Positions 53,010-62,171 of a DNA stretch of 64,000 bases are shown here, piece after piece. Numbering within the stretch: position 1 is the stretch's first letter; the number at the start of each line of letters is the position of its first letter. Location of the stretch: positions 1,054,001 through 1,118,000 of the forward strand of contig NZ_JAEKMH010000002.1 in NCBI RefSeq assembly GCF_016411825.1, written 5' to 3'. Both the position numbers and the translations under genes were made by a program. The DNA comes from Devosia sediminis. Lineage in GTDB: Bacteria > Pseudomonadota > Alphaproteobacteria > Rhizobiales > Devosiaceae. Below the pieces are notes generated by a model. It did no database searches, was not told the DNA's origin, and saw only the letters and a list, made by a program, of their open reading frames with translations.

Positions 53010-53873
53010 TCAAACCGCCTTGCCCTCTTCGCCCGCGAGTGTCCGAACCAGTTGGATCGCCACGCGGCCCGAACGTGCGCCCCGTGTCGCGGCCCATTCG
53101 ATGGCCCGCGCCCGCAGCGCCTCGGCATCGATGGCGAGCCCGTAATACTCCGCATAGCCCGAGACCATCGCCAGGTACGTATCCTGGTCCGAATTGTGGA
53201 AGCCGAGCCAGAGGCCGAACCGGTCGGAGAGGGACACTTTCTCCTCCACCGCCTCGCTCGGATTGATCGCTGTCGAGCGCTCGTTCTCTATCATGTCGCG
53301 CGGCATCAGGTGGCGGCGGTTCGAAGTGGCATAGAACAGCACATTGTCGGGCCGCCCCTCGAGACCACCATCGAGAATGGTCTTGAGCGATTTGTAGCTG
53401 GTTTCGCCGCTGTCAAAGCTCAGGTCGTCGCAAAACACGATGAAGCGTGCGGATTGCCCGGAGATTGCCCGCATCAAGTGGGGCAGGGTCTCAAGATCCT
53501 CCCGCGCGATCTCCACCAGCACCAGCCGCTCGAAACCCTCGCGCGCTTCGATATCGGCATGGATGGATTTGACCAGCGATGACTTGCCCATGCCGCGCGC
53601 CCCCCAGAGCAGGGCATTGTTGGCGCCGTGGCCACGGGCGAACTGCTCGGTATTGGTCAGCAAGAGGTCGCGCACATGGTCGATGCCGCGCAGCATGGCG
53701 AGCGGCACGCGGCTGACCTTGGCGACCGGCAGCATGGTGCTATCCTCGCCCTGCCAGTGATAGGCATTGGCGTCGCCCAGCGTGAAGCCGGCCGTCTCGT
53801 CCTGGGTCATGGACCGCGCGATCGTCTCCAGCGCATCGGCAATCCTGTCCAGATAGTCCTTGGTTTTCACCAC
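53010..53873 (-). CDS. DUF815 family AAA ATPase
   Basis: A 287-residue ATP-binding protein. Walker A is GARGMGKSSLVK (about 90-101), Walker B is ARFIVFCDDLSFD, and SNRRHLMPRD supplies a sensor-like region. DUF815 proteins are widespread AAA-type ATPases near secretion or phosphatase genes; their function is not well defined. GTG 53873 has AAGGAC upstream. It is divergent from yajC-secDF. Confidence 0.88.
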   Translation of the reverse strand: MVKTKDYLDRIADALETIARSMTQDETAGFTLGDANAYHWQGEDSTMLPVAKVSRVPLAMLRGIDHVRDLLLTNTEQFARGHGANNALLWGARGMGKSSLVKSIHADIEAREGFERLVLVEIAREDLETLPHLMRAISGQSARFIVFCDDLSFDSGETSYKSLKTILDGGLEGRPDNVLFYATSNRRHLMPRDMIENERSTAINPSEAVEEKVSLSDRFGLWLGFHNSDQDTYLAMVSGYAEYYGLAIDAEALRARAIEWAATRGARSGRVAIQLVRTLAGEEGKAV

Positions 53874-54064
53874 GTCGTCCTTCGCTTTTGGCGCGTCAAT
53901 CTGCGCGCCCTTATTGGCTTTGCATTAAGCAAACCCCAAATGTATAGTCCGCGCGATTTTGGCCGGGGCGCAAGTGCAGGCAAGCCCGATAGCGTCCACC
54001 GTCCCGATGACACCGGACCGGGCCGCCCCATCTCATGAAAAAGAATCGATAAGGAGTTCGCCTG

Positions 54065-54412
54065 ATGTTTGTAACGCCCGCCTATGCGCAGGATGCGGTT
54101 GGGGCCCCTGGCGGCATGACTGACATCTTTATTCAGCTCATGCCGATTGCGCTGCTGGTGCTGATTTTCTGGCTGCTGATTTTCCGTCCGCAGCAGAAGC
54201 GTCTCAAGGCTCAGCAGGCGATGCTCTCCGCCATCCGCCGTGGCGACACTGTCGTGACCACCGGTGGCCTCGTGGGCAAGGTCACCAAGGCCGTCGATGG
54301 TGAAGATCTCGAAGTCGAGATTTCTCAGGGCGTCAAGGTCAAGGTCGTGCGCGGCATGGTCGCCGATGTGCGCTCCAAGTCCGAGCCGGTCAACGACAAC
54401 AAGCCGGCCTAA
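54065..54412 (+). CDS. yajC: Preprotein translocase subunit YajC
   Basis: A 115-residue protein with one membrane segment (about 20-42, LMPIALLVLIFWLLIFRPQQ) and a cytoplasmic domain (GDTVVTTGGLVGKVTKAVDG). It associates with SecDF in the SecYEG holocomplex. AAGGAG precedes ATG 54065. secDF follows after a hairpin. Confidence 0.96.
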   Translation: MFVTPAYAQDAVGAPGGMTDIFIQLMPIALLVLIFWLLIFRPQQKRLKAQQAMLSAIRRGDTVVTTGGLVGKVTKAVDGEDLEVEISQGVKVKVVRGMVADVRSKSEPVNDNKPA

Positions 54413-54422
54413 GCGCCGTACC

Positions 54423-54455
54423 GGCCGGAGCCAAGGCTCCGGCCTTATGCCTTTT
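54423..54455 (+). other. Hairpin between yajC and secDF
   Basis: GGCCGGAGCC and GGCTCCGGCC form a 10-base inverted repeat with only AA between them, followed by TTATGCCTTTT. It may act as a partial terminator or set the ratio of yajC to secDF transcript. Confidence 0.5.
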
Positions 54456-54468
54456 CAGGACGCCTTTA

Positions 54469-57036
54469 ATGAACCAGTCGCCGTTCCGCGTAATCGTCAT
54501 TCTGTTCGTCGCTATCGCGGGTATCCTGCTTGCAGCGCCCAATTTCCTGCCCAAGAACGTGCAGGAATCGCTGCCTGGCTGGCTGCCGCAGCCCGGACTG
54601 GTTCTCGGCCTGGATTTGCAGGGCGGCTCGCACCTGCTGCTCGAAGTGGACCGCAACGGCATTGTCGAGCAGCGGCTGAGCGATCTGCGGCGCGACGCGC
54701 GCAACGTGCTCGCCAACCAGAACGGCATCGGCAACATCATCACCACGGACCCGGCTACCAATTCGATCACCATCGAGCTGACCGATCCGACCCAGAAAGA
54801 TGCCGCCGCAACCGCCATCCAGGCGCTCCAGAACACCCTCAGCAACAGCCTCTTTTCGGCCGGGGCGGGGGTGAACGAGCTCACTTTTGGCGAAACGACG
54901 GACGGCAAGCTCACCATTGCCCTCACCGAAGAGGGCATCACCCAGCGCATGAGCTCCCTGGTGGCCCAGTCCATCGAGGTGATCCGCTCGCGTATCGACG
55001 AACTGGGCACGACCGAACCCACCATCCAGCGCCAGGGCGATACGCGCGTCATGGTGCAGGTGCCGGGCTTCGGTGACTCCACCCGCCTCAAGAACATCAT
55101 TTCCCAGACCGCGCGCCTCACCTTCCACATGGTCTATCCGGGCATGACCGCCGACCAGGCCGAGGCCCAGGGCCTGCCGGTTGGCACCATGATCCTGCCC
55201 AGCCAGGATGGCGGCCGCGAGCTGCTCTATGAAGACGTGTCCATCGGCGGCGAATCCCTTGTTGACGCGCAGCCCGCCTATGACCAGCAGCGCGGCATCC
55301 CGGTCGTCAGCTTCAAGTTCGACACCCGCGGCGCCATCACCTTCGGCGAGCTCACTTCGGCCAATGTCGGCCAGCGCTTCGCCATCGTCCTCGACGACGA
55401 AGTCATAACCGCCCCAGTCATCCAGCAGCCGATCACCGGCGGCTCGGGTCAGATCAGCGGCAGCTTCACCACCGCCAGCGCCAACGACTTGGCCGTGCTG
55501 CTGCGCGCCGGTGCGCTGCCGGCCAGCCTCAACGTCATCGAGGAGCGCACCGTAGACGCCAGCCTCGGGGCCGACTCGATCCAGGCCGGTCTCACCGCCG
55601 GCATCGTGGCGTCGGTGCTGGTCCTCTCCTTCATGGTGATCGCCTATGGCATCTGGGGCGTCTTCGCCAACGTCTCGCTGATCCTCAACATCATCCTGAT
55701 CTTTGCCGCGCTCTCCATGCTCGGCTCGACGCTCACGCTGCCTGGCATAGCGGGTATCGTGCTGACCATCGGTATGGCCGTGGACGCCAACGTGCTGATC
55801 TACGAGCGAATGCGCGAAGAGCAACGAGCGGGTAAATCGCCATTGCAGGCGATCAATGCCGGCTTCGAGCGCGCCTGGGGCACCATCGTCGACTCTCACC
55901 TGACCCAGCTGGTCGCCGCAATCGTGCTCTATTTCATGGGCTCTGGCCCGGTGCAGGGCTTTGCCGTCACACTCGGCCTCGGCATCCTGACCTCGCTTTT
56001 CACCTCCTACACGGTCACCTCCTTCCAGGTGCATCTCTGGTACAAGCGCACCCGTCCCAAGGTGCTCAAGATCCAGAAATTCCGCTTCATTCCGGATGGA
56101 ACCAATATCCCGTTCATGAAGATCTCGCGCTATGTCATCGCGCTCTCGATCATCATGTCGCTGGTTTCCATCGGCGCCGCCTTCACCAAGGGTTTCAACC
56201 TCGGCATCGACTTCGTGGGCGGCACCGCCATCGAGGTCCAGCATGTCGGCGGCCCGGCCGATGTGGGTCGCGTGCGCGAATTGCTGACCGATCTCGACCT
56301 GGGCGAAATCCAGGTCCAGGGCTTTGGCACGCCCGAAGACGTTCTGGTGCGCGTGCAGGCGCAGGAAGGCGGCCAGTCGGCCGACCAGATCGCCGTCCAG
56401 CAGGTGACGGATGCGCTTGCCGGCGACGCCTACGAGGTGCGCCGCGTCGAGGCCGTCAGCGGCACCGTGTCGGGGGAACTCGCCTGGACCGGCACCATCG
56501 CCGTTATCATCGCGCTTGTCTGTATTCTCATCTACATCTGGTTCCGCTTCGAGTGGCAGTTCGCCCTGGCCGCGGTCACGACGACGTCGCACGACATCAT
56601 CATGACCATAGGCCTGTTCTCGCTGACGGGACTCGAATTTAACCTCAGTTCCATCGCCGCGGTGCTGACGCTCGTGGGCCTGTCGCTCAACGAGACCGTG
56701 GTGGTCAGCGACCGTATTCGCGAAAATCTGCGGAAACACCGCAAGATGCCGCTGCCTGAGCTGATCGATCTGTCGATCAACCAGACCATCGTCCGAACCT
56801 CGCTCACGCAGTTCACCGTGCTCCTGGCCCTCGTGCCGCTGGTGCTGTTCGGCGGCGAGGCCCTGCGCAGCTTCACAATCGCCATGACCTTCGGCTCGCT
56901 CGTCGGCATGTACTCGTCGGTCATCATCAACGGCCCGATCCTCATCAACTTCGGCCTCAAGCAGAAGTCCGACGAGGAAGTCGCCGCTGAAGAGGCGAGC
57001 AAGAAGGCCAAGACCAACGACGGCGCCTCCGTGTAA
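54469..57036 (+). CDS. secDF: Fused protein translocase SecDF
   Basis: An 855-residue fusion of SecD (about 1-520) and SecF (about 560-855). SecD features include a long periplasmic P1 domain, LGLDLQGGSHLLLEVD and LTLPGIAGIVLTIGMAVDAN. SecF features are LGIDFVGGTAIEVQHVG, EFNLSSIAAVLTLVGLSLNE and the related NETVVVSDRIRENLR. Twelve membrane helices are expected. SecDF uses the proton gradient to pull exported proteins through SecYEG. Confidence 0.97.
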   Translation: MNQSPFRVIVILFVAIAGILLAAPNFLPKNVQESLPGWLPQPGLVLGLDLQGGSHLLLEVDRNGIVEQRLSDLRRDARNVLANQNGIGNIITTDPATNSITIELTDPTQKDAAATAIQALQNTLSNSLFSAGAGVNELTFGETTDGKLTIALTEEGITQRMSSLVAQSIEVIRSRIDELGTTEPTIQRQGDTRVMVQVPGFGDSTRLKNIISQTARLTFHMVYPGMTADQAEAQGLPVGTMILPSQDGGRELLYEDVSIGGESLVDAQPAYDQQRGIPVVSFKFDTRGAITFGELTSANVGQRFAIVLDDEVITAPVIQQPITGGSGQISGSFTTASANDLAVLLRAGALPASLNVIEERTVDASLGADSIQAGLTAGIVASVLVLSFMVIAYGIWGVFANVSLILNIILIFAALSMLGSTLTLPGIAGIVLTIGMAVDANVLIYERMREEQRAGKSPLQAINAGFERAWGTIVDSHLTQLVAAIVLYFMGSGPVQGFAVTLGLGILTSLFTSYTVTSFQVHLWYKRTRPKVLKIQKFRFIPDGTNIPFMKISRYVIALSIIMSLVSIGAAFTKGFNLGIDFVGGTAIEVQHVGGPADVGRVRELLTDLDLGEIQVQGFGTPEDVLVRVQAQEGGQSADQIAVQQVTDALAGDAYEVRRVEAVSGTVSGELAWTGTIAVIIALVCILIYIWFRFEWQFALAAVTTTSHDIIMTIGLFSLTGLEFNLSSIAAVLTLVGLSLNETVVVSDRIRENLRKHRKMPLPELIDLSINQTIVRTSLTQFTVLLALVPLVLFGGEALRSFTIAMTFGSLVGMYSSVIINGPILINFGLKQKSDEEVAAEEASKKAKTNDGASV

Positions 57037-57096
57037 GCCATGCGATCCTGCTTGCCTCCATGGAGAGGGGCAGCAGAGCTGGTCCAGACCACCGGC

Positions 57097-57166
57097 TGTC
57101 ACCCCGGCGAAGGCCGGGGTCCATCCTGAGACCTCAAGATGGATCCCGGCCTGCGCCGGGATGACA
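57097..57166. repeat. Composite palindromic intergenic repeat, divergent class
   Basis: CACCCCGGCGAAGGCCGGGG and ATCCCGGCCTGCGCCGGGAT flank TCCATC...GATGGATC, which is itself an inverted arrangement. It resembles the other composite repeats but has different arms. It lies in the secDF-to-MTH938 gap. Confidence 0.65.
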
Positions 57167-57192
57167 TCGAGAGTTTTGAGACAATAGCACTC

Positions 57193-57585
57193 ATGACCAG
57201 TGAAACTTCCACAGCCCATTTCCCCCAGCAGGTCGGCATCGACGCCTATGGCAATGGCGGCTTCCGCTTCGCCGACATGTCGCACAAGGGCTCGTTGCTC
57301 TGCCTGCCCGGCGGCATGACCGGCTGGCCTGTCGCCTCGGTCGCCGAACTGACGCTCGAAAGCTTGCAGCCGGTGCTCGATCAGGCCGACCGTCTTGACG
57401 TCCTCCTGATCGGCCTCGGCGCTGACATCACCGCCATCGATCCGGCCATCCGCCAGGCGTTTCGCGATCGCAAGATCATCATCGAGGCCACCCAGACCGG
57501 GGGCGCCGTGCGCACCTACAACGTGCTGCTTGCCGAAGAACGCGCCGTCGGCGCCGCCCTCATCGCCGTCGAGAACGCCCGCTGA
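57193..57585 (+). CDS. MTH938/NDUFAF3 family protein
   Basis: A 130-residue protein of the MTH938-like fold. It reads QQVGIDAYGNGGFRFADMSH, then GSLLCLPGGMTGWPVASVAE, LLIGLGADITAIDP and GAVRTYNVLLAEERAVGAAL, which is the NDUFAF3 family pattern. The human homologue NDUFAF3 assembles complex I. Its stop overlaps the ATG of the next gene (TGATG), which encodes the NDUFAF6-like squalene/phytoene-synthase-family protein. Confidence 0.88.
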   Translation: MTSETSTAHFPQQVGIDAYGNGGFRFADMSHKGSLLCLPGGMTGWPVASVAELTLESLQPVLDQADRLDVLLIGLGADITAIDPAIRQAFRDRKIIIEATQTGGAVRTYNVLLAEERAVGAALIAVENAR

Positions 57586-58430
57586 TGCCGGCCGAAAGTT
57601 TCGACTTCGCCGCTCAGGCCCTGCGCGACACCGACCGCGACCGTTTCCTGGCGACCCTCGTCCTTCCGGCCGAGCACCGCCCGGCCATCACCGCGCTTTA
57701 CGCCTTCAATGCCGACATCGCCGCCATCCGTGAGCGCGTCTCGGGGCCGCAGCCGGGCGAAATCCGACTGCAATGGTGGAATGACGCGCTCACTGGCAGC
57801 GGCCACGGTGCCGTCCGCCAAAACCCGCTCGCCGATGCCCTGCTTACCACCATCGAGCAATACGGCCTTCCGGTCGGCACGCTGCAGCGCCTCATCGGCG
57901 CCCGCCGCTTCGATCTCTACGACGATCCCATGCCCGATCTCGAGACATTCGAGGGCTATGCCGGGGAAACCGCCTCGACCCTGTTCCAGCTAGCAGCCAT
58001 GATCCTCAATGGCGGCAAGCCGGTCGAGCAGGGGGATGCCGCCGGTCATCTGGGCGTCGCCCAAGCCATGATCGGCCATCTGCGCGCCTTCGGCTACGTC
58101 TCCGCTCAGGGCCGCATCATGCTGCCCTGGTCCATCCTGGAAGCCAATGGCGTCCGCGAAAGCGAAATCTTTGCCGGCCAGGACAGCGAAGGTCTGCAGG
58201 CGGCCCTCAGCCAGATTGTCGAACTCGCCGTCAAGCATCGCGATGACGCGCGCGTCGCAATCCGCGCTCTCCCCCCAGCCTTGCGCCCGGCCTTCGCCAT
58301 CATCGCGCCGCTCGAACAGCAGCTCAAGGATTGGGAAGCCTACAGCTCATCGCCCTTCGCGCCGCCCCCGGACCGGCCTGACTGGCGCAAGATCGCCCGC
58401 CTCACCTGGTGGACGCTGCGGAACAGGTAG
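57585..58430 (+). CDS. Squalene/phytoene synthase family protein, NDUFAF6-like
   Basis: A 281-residue protein of the trans-isoprenyl-synthase fold. Segments are LRDTDRDRFLATLVLPAEHR, ALYAFNADIAAIRERVSGPQ, IRLQWWND (first site) and LFQLAAMILNG. The second Asp-rich motif of active synthases (DxxxD) is not evident; HLGVAQAMIGHLRAF occupies the region. This fits the NDUFAF6 branch, whose members assist complex I assembly rather than make carotenoids. No other terpenoid gene is nearby. Confidence 0.85.
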   Translation: MPAESFDFAAQALRDTDRDRFLATLVLPAEHRPAITALYAFNADIAAIRERVSGPQPGEIRLQWWNDALTGSGHGAVRQNPLADALLTTIEQYGLPVGTLQRLIGARRFDLYDDPMPDLETFEGYAGETASTLFQLAAMILNGGKPVEQGDAAGHLGVAQAMIGHLRAFGYVSAQGRIMLPWSILEANGVRESEIFAGQDSEGLQAALSQIVELAVKHRDDARVAIRALPPALRPAFAIIAPLEQQLKDWEAYSSSPFAPPPDRPDWRKIARLTWWTLRNR

Positions 58431-58455
58431 GTCCGCAACTCAGAAGTCCAGCCCC

Positions 58456-58546
58456 CACCGTCACCACCCGGCTTGACCGGGTGGTCCATGCGACGATGCT
58501 GTGCGTGCCGAGAAATGGATTGCCCGGTCGAGCCGGGCAATGACGA
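58456..58546. repeat. Composite palindromic intergenic repeat, copy 4
   Basis: The modules TCACCACCCGGCTTGACCGG and ATTGCCCGGTCGAGCCGGGC are separated by about 40 bases. It lies between the NDUFAF6-like gene and the convergent thioesterase gene. Confidence 0.7.
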
Positions 58547-58569
58547 AGGGCGGACGGTATGGAAGCCTG

Positions 58570-59013
58570 TCAGCGCTCCGCGATCGCCACGAATTCGCCC
58601 GCCAGTCGCGCCGCCACTTCGCCGCCGAACAGCAACTCAGCCGTCACGTTGATGCGCGCCCGGTGGCGCCGGTCGAACACATGGCGGAACGCTTGCCAGC
58701 TTTCCTCATCGAGTCGCGCCGATGCCCGCACGCATCCCTCTATGGGCCGCAGATATTCCATCTCGGTCCGGTGGATCACCAACTGGTTGGCGATCCCCTC
58801 GGCCTCCAGCCGCAGATGGGTGACGCTCCAGGCCGCCAGCAGCCCGAGCGTTGCCGCGCTGCCCCCGAACATCGTGCCATGCACGTTGATATTGGGCTCG
58901 AGCGGCGCTTCCAGCACCACCTCGCCGACACCGGCCGACACAACCGACACATCCATGGCCCGCGAGAGCGGGATATGCTGGTGGAGATAGTCTGCCAGCG
59001 CCGCGGGGGTCAT
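58570..59013 (-). CDS. Thioesterase-like hotdog protein (YiiD C-terminal/DUF4442 type)
   Basis: A 147-residue hotdog-fold protein. The central helix motif [20 protein letters not shown] and the strand [20 protein letters not shown] match PaaI-like/YiiD_C thioesterases. It probably hydrolyses an acyl-CoA or acyl-carrier thioester. Its start overlaps the trmFO stop (ATGA), so it is translated with trmFO. The substrate is unknown. Confidence 0.82.
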   Translation of the reverse strand: MTPAALADYLHQHIPLSRAMDVSVVSAGVGEVVLEAPLEPNINVHGTMFGGSAATLGLLAAWSVTHLRLEAEGIANQLVIHRTEMEYLRPIEGCVRASARLDEESWQAFRHVFDRRHRARINVTAELLFGGEVAARLAGEFVAIAER

Positions 59014-60392
59014 GCCCAGGCCTTGAGGTCTTCGAGCGCGCGGCCGGTAATGGCGCGGCGCTTGGCGATGGTCTTTTCGGGGCCGCGCCAGCGGGTGACG
59101 CCTTCCGGCTTGGTGATCGTCACTTCGGGGAACAGCCCGAAATTGACATTCATGGGCTGGAAGCTGCGCGCGCCGCTATAGCTCTCGGCCTCGATATGCC
59201 CGCCGGTAATGTGCCCGATCAGCGCGCCCAGCGCCGTGGTCACCGGCGGCGTCTCAAGCGAACCGCCCAGAGCTTCTGCCGCGGTCATGCGCCCGGTGAT
59301 CAGGCCCACCGCAGCGCTCTCCACATAGCCCTCGACGCCCGTCACCTGGCCGGCAAAGCGAATGCGGGGATCAGCTTTCAGTTTAAGATCAGGCGCCAGA
59401 ACCTTGGGAGAATTGATGAATGTGTTCCGATGCAGCCCGCCCAGCCGCGCGAATTGCGCATTGGCCAGCCCCGGGATCATGCGGAAAATCTCCGCCTGGA
59501 TGCCGTAGCGCATCTTGGTCTGGAACCCGACCATGTTCCACAGCGTGCCCAAGGCATTGTCCTGCCGCAACTGCACGATGGCATAAGGCTTCACGGTGGG
59601 ATTGCGCGGATTGGTGAGGCCCACCGGCTTCATCGGCCCGTGGCGCAGCGTTTCGACGCCGCGCTCGGCCATCACCTCGATGGGCAGGCAGCCGTCGAAA
59701 TAGGGCACCTTTTCCCAGTCCTTGAATTCGTGCAGCGGCGCGGTCTTCAGCGCTTCCACGAAGGCAAAATACTGATCCTTGTCCATTGGCAAGTTGAGAT
59801 AGTCGGCGCCCGTTCCACCCGGGCCGGCCTTGTCATAGCGCGACTGCTTCCAGGCGATGTCGTGATCGATGCTGTCATAGTGGACGATGGGCGCAATGGC
59901 GTCGAAAAACGCCAGCGAGTCCTCGCCGGTCTTTTCCAGCACGGCCTCGGCCAGTGCCGGGGAGGTGAGGGGACCCGTGGCGATGATGACATGCTTCCAG
60001 TCCCCTAGCGGCCAGCCGGCGACTTCCTCCCGGATGACCGTAATATTGGGATGGTTGCTGATGGCCTCGGTCACTGCGCCCGAAAATCCGTGCCTGTCCA
60101 CTGCCAGGGCGCCACCGGCCGGCAGTTTATGCTGGTCGGCCGCGCGCATGATCAGCGAATTGCAGCGCCGCATTTCCTCATGCAGCAGCCCCACGGCATT
60201 CTGCTCGTGGTCGTCGGAGCGGAAGGAGTTGGAGCAGACGAGTTCTGCAAAGGCATCGGTCTCATGCGCGTCGGTGCGCTTGATGCCGCGCATTTCGTGC
60301 AGGATGACCTTGGCGCCCGCTTCCGCGGCCTGCCAAGCGGCTTCAGAGCCGGCGAGGCCTCCGCCGATGATATGAATGGGTTCGTTTGACAT
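59010..60392 (-). CDS. trmFO: Methylenetetrahydrofolate-tRNA-(uracil-5-)-methyltransferase TrmFO
   Basis: A 460-residue flavoenzyme that makes ribothymidine at position 54 of tRNAs using methylene-THF. The N-terminal FAD motif is [20 protein letters not shown]. Family marks are [47 protein letters not shown] and [22 protein letters not shown] 60392 ([12 protein letters not shown]) is chosen. The thioesterase gene overlaps its 3' end. Confidence 0.96.
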   Translation of the reverse strand: MSNEPIHIIGGGLAGSEAAWQAAEAGAKVILHEMRGIKRTDAHETDAFAELVCSNSFRSDDHEQNAVGLLHEEMRRCNSLIMRAADQHKLPAGGALAVDRHGFSGAVTEAISNHPNITVIREEVAGWPLGDWKHVIIATGPLTSPALAEAVLEKTGEDSLAFFDAIAPIVHYDSIDHDIAWKQSRYDKAGPGGTGADYLNLPMDKDQYFAFVEALKTAPLHEFKDWEKVPYFDGCLPIEVMAERGVETLRHGPMKPVGLTNPRNPTVKPYAIVQLRQDNALGTLWNMVGFQTKMRYGIQAEIFRMIPGLANAQFARLGGLHRNTFINSPKVLAPDLKLKADPRIRFAGQVTGVEGYVESAAVGLITGRMTAAEALGGSLETPPVTTALGALIGHITGGHIEAESYSGARSFQPMNVNFGLFPEVTITKPEGVTRWRGPEKTIAKRRAITGRALEDLKAWA

Positions 60393-60457
60393 GGGCTGGC
60401 AAATACCAAGCCCACGAGGCCGGGGCAATCGGCGTTTGCGTCGCGACACGCGCCCCT

Positions 60458-60496
60458 AAAATCAAAACGCCCGCATCTCAGAGAGAGGCGAGCGTT
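60458..60496 (-). terminator. Rho-independent terminator of the DUF1127 gene
   Basis: On the minus strand AACGCTCGC pairs with GCGGGCGTT (one wobble) and is followed by TTGATTTTAG. It lies just past the stop of the gene at 60524. Confidence 0.8.
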
Positions 60497-60523
60497 CGGA
60501 TCGAAGTATAACCGGCGATATCT

Positions 60524-60673
60524 TTAGAGAGTATCGGCATGGTCACGAGCAACGCGGCTGATGTCGGTGCGCGAAATGCCCAGGTCGTTGAGCTGACGAT
60601 TGTCGAGAGCGGCGAGCTCACGGACGGTCTGCTGATAAGCGGCCCATTTCTTGAAAGTCTTGCGGATGTCCAT
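60524..60673 (-). CDS. DUF1127 small protein
   Basis: A 49-residue protein, MDIRKTFKKWAAYQQTVREL then AALDNRQLNDLGISRTDISR and VARDHADTL. The L-x-x-L-(D/N)-x-x-x-L-x-D-(I/L)-G-I-(S/T)-R core is the DUF1127 signature. AGGAG precedes ATG 60673, and a clear terminator follows. DUF1127 proteins in alphaproteobacteria have been linked to small RNA-binding and phosphate or stress adaptation; the exact role here is unknown. Confidence 0.85.
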   Translation of the reverse strand: MDIRKTFKKWAAYQQTVRELAALDNRQLNDLGISRTDISRVARDHADTL

Positions 60674-60872
60674 TGGTCTTCTCCTGTCGTTTGCAAGGAG
60701 AGATATAGTCCGGCCTGACCTGATCGAGCAGATAGAGATTGATCAAACTTGCCATGCGTTCTGCGCAAGGCTTCAGCAGTGCCCATTCATTCATCGTTCA
60801 TACCTGTGACGCGTTCGTGGCCGCCGAGAGGCGCCCCGGCGGCCACGAAGCTATGCGAAAGGTGCATCGGGA

Positions 60873-61025
60873 TCAGCGGTCGAAGAGCGACTTTGTCATC
60901 TTCGAAAAGTCCGGTCCGGAAATCCCCAGAATGTCGGCATCACGCGTCGAGGGAACGTCCATTTCCCGCAACGTCTGCTTGATGTCGACCAGACGCTTCA
61001 AGCGCCAGACGGCTCGTACAAACAT
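60873..61025 (-). CDS. DUF1127-like small protein, divergent
   Basis: A 50-residue ORF, MFVRAVWRLKRLVDIKQTLR then EMDVPSTRDADILGISGPDF and SKMTKSLFDR. The central DADILGIS and following D-x-S parallel the DUF1127 core DLGISRTDIS, but the arginine after it is missing. GGAG is six bases before ATG 61025. It lies 199 bases upstream of the canonical DUF1127 gene on the same strand, so they may be diverged duplicates. I rate it as probable rather than certain. Confidence 0.5.
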   Translation of the reverse strand: MFVRAVWRLKRLVDIKQTLREMDVPSTRDADILGISGPDFSKMTKSLFDR

Positions 61026-61266
61026 GGGCAGGCTCCATGGTGGAGGTCACGGTACGAACAGGAGGATGCGCGCCATTCACGCTCCTGGATAGTGCCCCAT
61101 TGGCAGGCGCCACATGCGTCAGGTGCATGGATAGTTCGCCTGTTTGTCGCAATTGGCGGCCCGGCGACGGGACGCACGCGGTGTTTACGTCGCAGTAACC
61201 ACGATCCCTCTTGTGCGAAGCGTCCCAAATCAACACACTCCGGCCAACTGATTTGGGGAGTCGACA

Positions 61267-62163
61267 GTGCGGCAAGGCGCGCATGTCATCGTTGTTGGCA
61301 ATGAGAAGGGCGGCTCGGGTAAATCGACCACCGCCTTCCACCTCGCCATTTATCTGCTCTACCAAGGGCACAAGGTGGCGACGATTGACGTCGACAGCCG
61401 CCAGCAGACTTTCACCCACTATGTGCGCAATCGGCGCGACTGGGCGCGCGCCAAGGGCCTGAGCCTGCCGCATACGACGCATTTCCACCTGCCGCTGGCG
61501 CGTGGCGATTCCGCCCGCGAAAATCACCGCATCGAGTTCGACCTGTTCCGCCAGGCCATCGGCGAGGTCGAGGGCAAGTCGGACTACATCGTCATCGACA
61601 CGCCCGGCTTCGACACCAATCTCGCCCGGCTGGCCCATTCGCTCGCCGATACGCTGGTAACGCCGGTCAACGACAGCCTCATCGACCTCTCGGTCATGGC
61701 GCAGGTCGATCCGGTCACCGGGGAGCCGCGCGAGCTGAGCCACTATGCAAGGCTGGTGCAGCGCGCGCGTTCCGAGCGCCTGTCCATCGATGGTCGCAAC
61801 ATCGACTGGGTCCTGGTCCGCAACCGAATTTCCATGCTGTCCTCGCGCAACATGCGCCAGGTACAGACCATGCTCGAGCGCATTGCCATGCGCCTCGGCT
61901 GCCGCGTTGCCGATGGCATCGCCGAGCGCGTCATCTTCCGATCGCTCTTTGCCACTGGCATGACCGTGTTCGATCCGCTCGACGACGATCTGCTGGGCGG
62001 TGTGCCGTCCATGTCGCATATGAGCGCGCGCCAGGAATACCGAGCCCTCGTCAATGCCCTCAATCTGCCGTCCAGCCCGCGTGCGGAAGCACGTCGCGAA
62101 GTGCTGGCCAGCGCGTCGGGTGACCTCAGCCGCTTCGCCCATATGGCTGGCAGCGAGAGCTGA
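61267..62163 (+). CDS. mipZ: Division plane positioning ATPase MipZ
   Basis: A 298-residue ParA/MinD-type ATPase that, with ParB, forms a gradient that confines FtsZ to midcell. The deviant Walker A is NEKGGSGKSTTAFHLA (about 12-27). Switch regions are DVDSRQQTFTHYVRNRRDWA and VIDTPGFDTNLARLAHSLAD. The tail has NMRQVQTMLERIAMRLGCRV and RVIFRSLFATGMTVFDPLDD, typical of MipZ. The start is GTG 61267. Together with popZ it implies polar chromosome anchoring like that of Caulobacter. Confidence 0.95.
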   Translation: MRQGAHVIVVGNEKGGSGKSTTAFHLAIYLLYQGHKVATIDVDSRQQTFTHYVRNRRDWARAKGLSLPHTTHFHLPLARGDSARENHRIEFDLFRQAIGEVEGKSDYIVIDTPGFDTNLARLAHSLADTLVTPVNDSLIDLSVMAQVDPVTGEPRELSHYARLVQRARSERLSIDGRNIDWVLVRNRISMLSSRNMRQVQTMLERIAMRLGCRVADGIAERVIFRSLFATGMTVFDPLDDDLLGGVPSMSHMSARQEYRALVNALNLPSSPRAEARREVLASASGDLSRFAHMAGSES

Positions 62164-62171
62164 GCGGGGCT

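Noticed and set aside
54466-57285. A 939-codon minus-strand frame across secDF
   Set aside because: It is antisense to a perfectly typical SecDF, is rich in His, Gly, Asp and Arg as expected from a high-GC shadow frame, and resembles no protein family.
57585-58430. A carotenoid phytoene synthase
   Set aside because: No other carotenoid genes are nearby, the second Asp-rich motif is not seen, and linkage to the NDUFAF3-like gene supports the NDUFAF6 branch.
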